Below are positions 5,369 through 10,225 of a stretch of DNA of 10,225 bases, piece by piece. The notes below the pieces were generated by a model, which ran no database searches, was not told the DNA's origin, and was given only the letters and a program-made list of their open reading frames with translations. Made by a program: the position numbers and the translations under genes. Origin of the DNA: Pseudomonadota bacterium (lineage in GTDB: Bacteria > Pseudomonadota > Gammaproteobacteria > Pseudomonadales > Oleiphilaceae); assembly GCA_023430625.1 (NCBI GenBank), contig JAEZAA010000284.1, forward strand, positions 1 to 10,225, read 5' to 3'. How positions within the stretch are numbered: position 1 is the first letter of the stretch; each line of letters starts with the position of its first letter.

Positions 5369-6367
5369 ATGGCGCGAAAAATCGCAATCAACGGCTTCGG
5401 GCGAATTGGCAGACTGGTTTGCCGACAAGCCTTGGAAATGGGCGACGTGGAAGTGGTGGCCGTCAACGATATTTCAGAGTTGGACAACCTGGTTTACCTA
5501 CTCACGCACGACTCCATTCAATCCAGGCCGCAGGCGAACATCAGCTTCGAAGGCAGCACCATTCTCTGGGACGGGCGGCGAATTCAATATCTCTCGCAAC
5601 GTGATCCGTCCAATCTGCCCTGGCGCGAATTGGGCGCGGACCTGGTGGTTGAGGCCAGCGGCCATTTCACCAGCCGCGAAGGCGCGGCCAAGCATCTGGA
5701 TGCGGGCGCCTCTCACGTGATTGTGACGGCACCCGCCAAAGGCGCGGATGTTACCGTGTGCATGGGACTCAACCACAACCAGATCGACCCTGCCAGCCAC
5801 CACATCATTTCCAATGCGTCCTGCACCACCAACTGTCTGGCGCCAATCGCCAAACTCCTGAACGACCACTTTGGAATCGAGTACGGCATCCTCACCACGG
5901 TTCATGCCGCCACCAGCTCCCAGCATGTGGTCGACGGTCCCAGTAAGAAGTGGCGGCGCGGGCGCTCGGCGCTCCTCAACATCGTGCCCACCAGTACGGG
6001 TGCGGCCAAGGCAACCGGCCAGGTTCTACCGGAACTGAAGGGCAAACTCGATGGCATGGCCATGCGGGTGCCAGTTGCTGATGGTTCGGTGGTGGATTTG
6101 GTGGTTCAAACCCAGAAGGATGTCACGGTGGAAGCGGTCAACGCCATGTTCCGCGATGCCGCCAGTAAACCGCCATTTGATCGCATCCTGCTGGCGTCCG
6201 ACGACGAGCTGGTGTCCTCCGACATCATCGGCTCCAACTACTCCTCCATCGTCGACCTTCCGTCCACCATGGTGTCCGGCCAACGGCTTCTGAAGGTGAT
6301 CGCCTGGTATGACAACGAATGGGGTTACGCCCGCAGAGTGGCAGAGCTGGCGGCATATGTAGGTTAG
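5369..6367 (+). CDS. gap: type I glyceraldehyde-3-phosphate dehydrogenase
   Basis: This 332-aa enzyme oxidatively phosphorylates glyceraldehyde 3-phosphate to 1,3-bisphosphoglycerate, using NAD in glycolysis and the lower Entner-Doudoroff route. The Rossmann segment is INGFGRIGR (7-15). An aspartate at D34 (VND) favours NAD over NADP. The catalytic block NASCTTNCLAP holds C152, and H179 lies in TTVHAATSS. The phosphate-binding segment is TSTGAAKATG (208-217), and WYDNEWGY (313-320) is the usual C-terminal signature. Length is normal. An ATG at 5339 would add ten residues before the conserved MARKIAING; the ATG at 5369 has GAGGAG (5356-5361) seven bases upstream and is the clear start. The gene is monocistronic, with its own promoter region at 5145-5181 and a terminator at 6491-6517. 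Confidence 0.97.
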   Translation: MARKIAINGFGRIGRLVCRQALEMGDVEVVAVNDISELDNLVYLLTHDSIQSRPQANISFEGSTILWDGRRIQYLSQRDPSNLPWRELGADLVVEASGHFTSREGAAKHLDAGASHVIVTAPAKGADVTVCMGLNHNQIDPASHHIISNASCTTNCLAPIAKLLNDHFGIEYGILTTVHAATSSQHVVDGPSKKWRRGRSALLNIVPTSTGAAKATGQVLPELKGKLDGMAMRVPVADGSVVDLVVQTQKDVTVEAVNAMFRDAASKPPFDRILLASDDELVSSDIIGSNYSSIVDLPSTMVSGQRLLKVIAWYDNEWGYARRVAELAAYVG

Positions 6368-6490
6368 TACCCTACCCTATTTCAGGGAGTGCGCGGACCT
6401 CCACAGAGTTACAGTTCCACTACAGTCTGTTGCGACTACAGGCTGGTATGCTCTGGATAGCCGTTAGCGTTCACGAACGAAGCAAGACGC

Positions 6491-6517
6491 GGCAGCCCCT
6501 GAATCGGCTGCCTCTTT
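6491..6517 (+). terminator. intrinsic terminator after gap
   Basis: GGCAGCC (6491-6497) and GGCTGCC (6506-6512) form a perfect 7-bp GC-rich stem around an 8-base loop, followed by TCTTT. It lies 124 bases after the gap stop and about 70 bases before the MFS start, so it should separate the two transcripts. Between gap and this stem is a small inverted repeat, CGTTC-AC-GAACG (6468-6479). Confidence 0.65.
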
Positions 6518-6534
6518 AAGTGCTTAGTTATTAA

Positions 6535-6580
6535 AACGCGCTCCTGCAATAACGCGCAAAATTAAAACAATTAAACGCGG
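6535..6580 (+). repeat. three AACGCG direct repeats before the MFS gene
   Basis: AACGCG occurs at 6535-6540, 6551-6556 and 6574-6579, in an A/T-rich setting (ATTAAAA, AATTAAA) within 55 bases of the MFS start. The first two share a seventh base, AACGCGC. They lie where the promoter must be, but no -35/-10 pair is convincing. They could be sites for an activator or repressor. Confidence 0.35.
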
Positions 6581-6587
6581 GGTCACT

Positions 6588-7907
6588 GTGAGCATCGACA
6601 ATCAAAAGCAGGCAGCGAATGCCTGGCGTGTTCTGTTTCTTCTCTTTCTGGCAAATCTCCTCAACTTCTTTGATCGCACCATTCCTGCCATCGTGGCCGA
6701 GCCGCTGAGACTGGAATGGAACCTCAGCGACCTTCAGATCGGCTTTATGGCCGCGGCCTTTACCCTGGTGTACGCCATTGCCGGCATGCCGCTGGGACGC
6801 CTGGCCGATACCGGCGCGCGGCGCAAGATCATGGGCTGGGGACTGATCGTCTGGAGTGGCTTTACCGCACTGAATGGCATGGCCTGGAACTACCTGACCT
6901 TCTTTCTGGTCCGCATGGGCGTCGGCGTTGGCGAGGCGAGTTACGCGCCTGCTGCAAACTCCATGATCGGCGATCTGTTCCCGGCGGAAAAACGGGCGCG
7001 GGCCATGGGCATTTTTATGCTGGGCCTGCCGCTGGGGCTCATGCTCGCATTCTTTACGGTCGGCCCGATGATTGCCGCCTTTGAGAGCTGGCGCGCGCCC
7101 TTCTTTATCGCAGCGGTGCCCGGCCTACTATTAGCCGTCTTCATTTTCTTCATCAAGGAGCCGGCCCGGGGTGCAGCCGAAGCCCGCCAGATATCCGCCG
7201 AGCCTATCCAGCAGCCCATGCGCAAGGTTCTGCGAGTCCGCACGCTCTGGTGGATTATCCTCTCGGGTCTCACCATGAACTTTGCTGTCTACGCTGCCAA
7301 CGGCTTTCTGGTGCCGATGCTGCAACGTTACTTTCACTTACCGCTGGGCGCAGCCGCTGTGCAGACTGGCATTATTGTCGGCATCACGGGGCTCATTGGT
7401 CTGACTCTGGGAGGCTGGGTGACAGACAAGATCTATCAGCGCTCGCGCCAGGGTCGCCTCACATTCGGCGCAATCAGCCTATTAATTGCTGCCATCGCAA
7501 CCACCGCCGCCCTCAGCTTGGGGAGCGATGCAGTAGGGCTGTTTACGCTGTTGTTTGCCCTTGGCTGGCTGTTTTCCTACATCTACTACACTAGCGTGTA
7601 TCCCGCGATTCAGGATGTGGTTCAACCACGGCTGCGGGCCACGGCGGTGGCATTGTACTTTGCCGCCATGTATCTGCTGGGTGGGGCCATGGGCCCAGTG
7701 GTCGTAGGCGGGCTTTCGGATCGCTTGTCGGTGGATGCCATGACGGCAGCCGGCGCCCAGGAAATGAGCGAGCAATTCAAGGCTATCGGCCTGCATGACG
7801 CCATGCTCCTGGTACCGGTCATGCTGTTGCTCACGGCGGTGTTTCTGTTCCTGGCGGCTCGCAGTTTCAACCGGGATGCCGCCGCTATGGAACGAGACAT
7901 GGCGTAA
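6588..7907 (+). CDS. spinster-like MFS transporter
   Basis: This 439-aa inner-membrane protein belongs to the major facilitator superfamily and most resembles the spinster-like subgroup. About twelve hydrophobic segments are present, the first at residues 13-29 and the last at 404-424. The conserved FDR follows in helix 1 (R30), motif A is GRLADTGARRK (70-80) between helices 2 and 3, and GVGEASYAPAANS (113-125) marks helix 4-5. A cytoplasmic loop lies at about 190-218. The substrate is not deducible; spinster-like bacterial members are mostly uncharacterised or annotated for hexuronate or lipid-like compounds. The start is GTG at 6588 with a weak GGGG upstream; an N-terminal extension is excluded by the terminator. 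It is transcribed independently of gap, and its stop codon lies in the loop of the hairpin shared with hisC. Confidence 0.88.
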   Translation: MSIDNQKQAANAWRVLFLLFLANLLNFFDRTIPAIVAEPLRLEWNLSDLQIGFMAAAFTLVYAIAGMPLGRLADTGARRKIMGWGLIVWSGFTALNGMAWNYLTFFLVRMGVGVGEASYAPAANSMIGDLFPAEKRARAMGIFMLGLPLGLMLAFFTVGPMIAAFESWRAPFFIAAVPGLLLAVFIFFIKEPARGAAEARQISAEPIQQPMRKVLRVRTLWWIILSGLTMNFAVYAANGFLVPMLQRYFHLPLGAAAVQTGIIVGITGLIGLTLGGWVTDKIYQRSRQGRLTFGAISLLIAAIATTAALSLGSDAVGLFTLLFALGWLFSYIYYTSVYPAIQDVVQPRLRATAVALYFAAMYLLGGAMGPVVVGGLSDRLSVDAMTAAGAQEMSEQFKAIGLHDAMLLVPVMLLLTAVFLFLAARSFNRDAAAMERDMA

Positions 7908-7917
7908 GCCATGTCTC
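7894..7917. terminator. bidirectional hairpin between MFS gene and hisC
   Basis: GAGACATGGC (7894-7903) and GCCATGTCTC (7908-7917) form a perfect 10-bp stem closed by a GTAA tetraloop, a GNRA type. The TAA of the MFS gene is bases 2-4 of the loop, and the hisC stop codon (7916-7918) sits at the foot of the stem. The hairpin can form in both transcripts. No T-run follows on either strand, so termination would need a factor, or the hairpin may protect the 3' ends. Confidence 0.6.
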
Positions 7918-8980
7918 ACTTGCTGGCTAGAATTTCCTGCAAGGCGGAGACGAGCCGCTGACACTCTTCCTCGGTGCCTACGGTGATCCGCAGATACTGC
8001 TCGATACGCGGCGCGTTAAAGTGGCGCACAATGATGCTGCGTGCCCGCAGCTCCGCGGCCAATTGTGCGGCAGACTCGGTGGCATGCTTCGCCAGCACGA
8101 AGTTTGCGGCCGAAGGCACCACGTCAAATTCCAACGCCGTCAATGCCTCTACCAGCGACTCCCTGCTCTTGATGACCTGCTGACGGGTCTGCTCAAAGTA
8201 ATCCCGATCTTCGAACGCCGCGACCGCACCGACGATCGCCAGGCGATCCAGCGGGTAAGAATTAAAGCTGTTCTTGACCCGCTCCAGGGCTTCAACCAGG
8301 TCCGGATGCCCAACCGCAAATCCTACCCGCAGTCCGGCCAACGAGCGTGACTTCGAGAGCGTCTGGATCACCAACAGATTGGGGTACCGGTTAACCAGCC
8401 CGATGGCGGAATCGCCGCCGAAATCCACATAGGCTTCGTCCACCACCACCACGGAATCAGGATTGGCGTTTAACAGGGCCTCAACCTGGTCCAACTCCAG
8501 CAACCGCCCGGTCGGTGCATTCGGGTTAGGGAAAATGATACCCCCATTAGGCTGGGCGTAGTCTTCAACCGCAATTCGAAAATCATCCGTCAGCGGAACC
8601 GTTCGATACTCCACCTCATAGAGCCCGCAATACACCGGATAGAAGCTGTAGGTGATGTCGGGAAACAACAGTGGCAGATCCTGCTTGAGCAAGCCACAGA
8701 AGGCATGCGCAAGCACCTCATCCGAACCATTGCCCACGAACACGCAGCGTGGCGACACCTCGTAATAGCGACCGATCGCCTCTTTCAGCCGATCCGCATT
8801 TGGATCCGGATACAGCTTCAGGCCGCCATGGGTTTCCTGCCGAATGGCTTCCAGCACCTTGGGCGACGGCGGATAGGGATTCTCGTTGGTGTTAAGTTTG
8901 ACCAGATTGGACAGCTTCGGCTGTTCGCCCGGAACGTAGGGGGTCAGCCGGTGGACGATGGGGCTCCAAAACTTGCTCAT
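7916..8980 (-). CDS. hisC: histidinol-phosphate aminotransferase
   Basis: This 354-aa cytoplasmic, PLP-dependent class I/II aminotransferase converts imidazole-acetol phosphate and glutamate to histidinol phosphate in histidine synthesis. KLNTNENPYPPSP (28-40) is the family's N-terminal substrate segment, and NGSDEVL (84-90) binds cofactor phosphate. NPNAPTG (152-158) and VDEAYVDF (180-187) hold the PLP-contacting Asn and D181. The PLP lysine is K210 in TLSKSRSLAGLRVG, and the substrate arginine is R331 in YLRITVG. The sequence is close to the pseudomonad type. The gene stands apart from other his genes, as is common in gammaproteobacteria, so a related aromatic or other aminotransferase role is less likely but possible. 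The ATG at 8980 lacks a strong ribosome binding site, with only GGA upstream. It converges on the MFS gene. Confidence 0.95.
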   Translation of the reverse strand: MSKFWSPIVHRLTPYVPGEQPKLSNLVKLNTNENPYPPSPKVLEAIRQETHGGLKLYPDPNADRLKEAIGRYYEVSPRCVFVGNGSDEVLAHAFCGLLKQDLPLLFPDITYSFYPVYCGLYEVEYRTVPLTDDFRIAVEDYAQPNGGIIFPNPNAPTGRLLELDQVEALLNANPDSVVVVDEAYVDFGGDSAIGLVNRYPNLLVIQTLSKSRSLAGLRVGFAVGHPDLVEALERVKNSFNSYPLDRLAIVGAVAAFEDRDYFEQTRQQVIKSRESLVEALTALEFDVVPSAANFVLAKHATESAAQLAAELRARSIIVRHFNAPRIEQYLRITVGTEEECQRLVSALQEILASK

Positions 8981-9070
8981 TGAGGCAATCCGAAACGTTA
9001 GACATGTTGCGGGCTATTCTAATCGAAAACGGGGAGCTAGTTCTGTAATGACAAGGCGTGCAGGAAGATT

Positions 9071-9099
9071 TTTATAGGCGAATACAGTGCAACAAAGAA
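9071..9099 (-). promoter_or_regulatory. candidate hisC promoter
   Basis: On the minus strand TTCTTT (9094-9099) and TATAAA (9071-9076) are 17 bp apart, about 90 bases upstream of the hisC start. A second -10-like hexamer, TAGAAT (9016-9021), lies closer but has no good -35. Which one is used cannot be told from sequence; hisC could also receive read-through from tRNA-Glu. Confidence 0.35.
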
Positions 9100-9103
9100 A
9101 CCC

Positions 9104-9197
9104 ATCTGAATGATCAGATAAATGATCGGCTATTGGAGATATTTAACTGGAAGGAAAGATCCATTGGTCAGGATCTTGAGATCGGCATTCGATGATC
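9104..9197. repeat. GATC-rich hairpin segment downstream of tRNA-Glu
   Basis: Six GATC sites fall in 86 bases (9112, 9124, 9158, 9172, 9180, 9194). Two inverted repeats are present: ATCTGA-ATGA-TCAGAT (9104-9119), and AAGATCC-N8-GGATCTT (9156-9177). On the minus strand the first is followed by GGGTTTCTTT and could be a weak terminator for the tRNA-Glu transcript. The word GATCGG recurs three times. Nothing coding is visible here. Confidence 0.4.
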
Positions 9198-9245
9198 GGA
9201 TTCACCAAATGCGTCATGCCGCAGCAGGTCGGGAGAGACGTTAAA

Positions 9246-9321
9246 TGGCGTCCCCTAGGGGAGTCGAACCCCTGTCGCCGCCGTGAAAGGGCGGTGTCCT
9301 AGGCCTCTAGACGAAGGGGAC
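9246..9321 (-). tRNA. tRNA-Glu (anticodon TTC)
   Basis: The reverse complement is a 76-nt cloverleaf with encoded CCA. The acceptor stem is GTCCCCT/AGGGGAC, the anticodon stem CCGCC/GGCGG surrounds loop CTTTCAC with anticodon TTC (plus-strand bases 9285-9287), and the T arm carries TTCGACT. It reads GAA and GAG. It matches the gammaproteobacterial tRNA-Glu closely. It has its own strong promoter and is not in an rRNA operon here. Confidence 0.97.
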
Positions 9322-9331
9322 GCTGCTGCTT

Positions 9332-9360
9332 TACGCGCTACCTCATTGAGGTGGCGCGTA
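9332..9360. promoter_or_regulatory. 29-base imperfect palindrome at the tRNA-Glu start point
   Basis: TACGCGC (9332-9338) and GCGCGTA (9354-9360) are exact inverted repeats. Inside them ACCTC (9340-9344) pairs with GAGGT (9348-9352) around ATT; one pair, at 9339/9353, is mismatched. The palindrome begins inside the -10 element and covers the discriminator and start point, then extends into the 5' leader. It may be an operator or a leader hairpin for RNase processing. Confidence 0.5.
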
Positions 9361-9397
9361 TATTATGGAACCACTCATCACCTGTCAACGTTTTTTT
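9360..9397 (-). promoter_or_regulatory. strong tRNA-Glu promoter with A-tract
   Basis: On the minus strand a consensus -35 TTGACA (9383-9388) and TAATAT (9360-9365) are 17 bp apart. Seven consecutive A residues (9391-9397) lie immediately upstream of the -35, as in a proximal UP element. The discriminator is ACGCGCC. The promoter starts about 20 bases after the alanine dehydrogenase stop. Confidence 0.8.
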
Positions 9398-9418
9398 GGA
9401 CGCTCCGTCTCAAATCAA

Positions 9419-10225
9419 TCACAGGTCCGCCAGCACCTGTTCTGGCGACTCGCTACTCATTCCATGCGCCTGAGCCACAGACCCATTGGTAAGCCTGCCA
9501 CGACAGATATTGAGCCCCTGGCGCAGATGCCCATCCGCCTTAAGCGCCGGGCCAACACCCTGATCCGCGAGTGCCAGCACAAATGGCAGGGTGGCGTGAT
9601 TCAGAGCCAGCGTCGATGTCCGTGCGACGGCCCCGGGCATATTGGCCACGCAGTAATGCACCACCCCGTCCACGATGAAGGTGGGATCTGCGTGGGTGGT
9701 CGGGCGCGAGGTGGCAATACAGCCGCCTTGATCGATGGCCACGTCCACAATCGCGGAACCTTCCTTCATCCGCCGCACCAGATCCGCCGAAACCACCTTC
9801 GGTGCTGCCGCTCCCGGTAGCAGGACCGCACCAATCAGCAGATCGGCTGCAAGCGCCTGCTGTTCGATGGTCTCTGCCGTCGAATAGAGCGTTTTCACCC
9901 GATTGCCGAAATGCCGCTCCAGGGTGCGTAACACGTCCAGTGACTGGTCCAGCACGGTGACATCCGCTCCCAGGCCAACGGCCATTTGCGCGGCGTTAAA
10001 GCCCACGACGCCACCACCGATGATCAGCACCCTCCCCGGTTCAACCCCGGCAACACCACCCAACAACACCCCTCGCCCGCCACGGGAGCGCTCCAGTGCC
10101 GAGGCACCGGCTTGGATGGCCAAGCGTCCGGCCACCTCTGACATAGGCGCCAACAATGGCAGGCGGCCCTGGGGATCCGTCACGGTTTCATAGGCGATAC
10201 AGGTCGCACCGGAGTCCAGCAGATC
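9419..10225 (-). CDS. ald: alanine dehydrogenase, 5' end beyond the window
   Basis: The visible 268 codons are the C-terminal part of an NAD-dependent alanine dehydrogenase (about 370 aa when complete), which interconverts L-alanine and pyruvate plus ammonia. The frame runs off the right edge (DLLDSGATCIAYETVTD at the start of the visible part); the GTG at 10183 is an internal codon, not the start. The Rossmann motif IIGGGVVGFNAAQM is followed by the dinucleotide-binding Asp in VTVLDQS. Family signatures are VDVAIDQGGC, TTH, and VHYCVANMPGAVARTSTLAL. The last residues, SSESPEQVLADL, are variable. It ends about 20 bases before the tRNA-Glu promoter. The 7-base A tract after it on the minus strand is not a terminator, so read-through into tRNA-Glu is possible. 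Confidence 0.93.
   Translation of the reverse strand, partial: DLLDSGATCIAYETVTDPQGRLPLLAPMSEVAGRLAIQAGASALERSRGGRGVLLGGVAGVEPGRVLIIGGGVVGFNAAQMAVGLGADVTVLDQSLDVLRTLERHFGNRVKTLYSTAETIEQQALAADLLIGAVLLPGAAAPKVVSADLVRRMKEGSAIVDVAIDQGGCIATSRPTTHADPTFIVDGVVHYCVANMPGAVARTSTLALNHATLPFVLALADQGVGPALKADGHLRQGLNICRGRLTNGSVAQAHGMSSESPEQVLADL

Noticed and set aside
5498..5926. 142-codon minus-strand frame inside gap
   Set aside because: It is antisense to the catalytic core of gap, where long shadow frames arise from codon bias.
7482..7964. 160-codon minus-strand frame across the MFS end and hisC end
   Set aside because: It is antisense to transmembrane helices and rich in His/Gln/Arg, as expected of a shadow.
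9391..9416. intrinsic terminator after ald
   Set aside because: The small GACG/CGTC hairpin is followed by A residues on the minus strand, so there is no U tract; the A-run suits the tRNA-Glu promoter better.

Overview
This window looks like ordinary chromosome from a moderately GC-rich gammaproteobacterium of the broad Pseudomonas/Marinobacter/Oceanospirillales type. The pointers are a pseudomonad-like HisC, gammaproteobacterial tRNA-Gly and tRNA-Glu genes, TTGACA/TATAAT-like promoters with GC-rich discriminators, and a short single-domain CbiX next to a DUF523 gene. I see no insertion sequence, phage gene, CRISPR array or plasmid function. The genus cannot be fixed by eye.

Layout, left to right. 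Positions 1-209 hold no gene I can name. A tRNA-Gly(GCC) on the minus strand (210-285) has a strong promoter at 386-414. A TetR-family repressor (minus, 495-1202) follows; its upstream region carries a degenerate 20-bp tandem repeat and two inverted repeats. Next is a DUF924 protein (minus, 1490-2095). Divergent from it is an overlapping pair on the plus strand: a short CbiX-type chelatase (2215-2604) and a DUF523 protein with a long C-terminal extension (2576-3484). Two exported proteins follow on the plus strand: an unrecognised one with an internal duplication (3597-4169) and a periplasmic solute-binding-like protein (4321-5124). Then come gap, type I glyceraldehyde-3-phosphate dehydrogenase (5369-6367), and a spinster-like MFS transporter (6588-7907). 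hisC (minus, 7916-8980) converges on the transporter. A tRNA-Glu(TTC) (minus, 9246-9321) and a 5'-truncated alanine dehydrogenase gene (minus, 9419 to the right edge) close the window.

The genes do not form one pathway. The only tight coupling is cbiX/DUF523, which overlap by 29 bases. The best regulatory signal is upstream of gap: a perfect 13-bp inverted repeat lies on the -10 element and resembles the operator of HexR, the sugar-catabolism repressor of pseudomonads. The MFS and hisC genes share a perfect 10-bp hairpin that contains both stop codons. These, together with the duplicated cysteine-containing exported protein and the DUF523 extension, are the points most worth following up. I did not find a convincing new multi-gene system.
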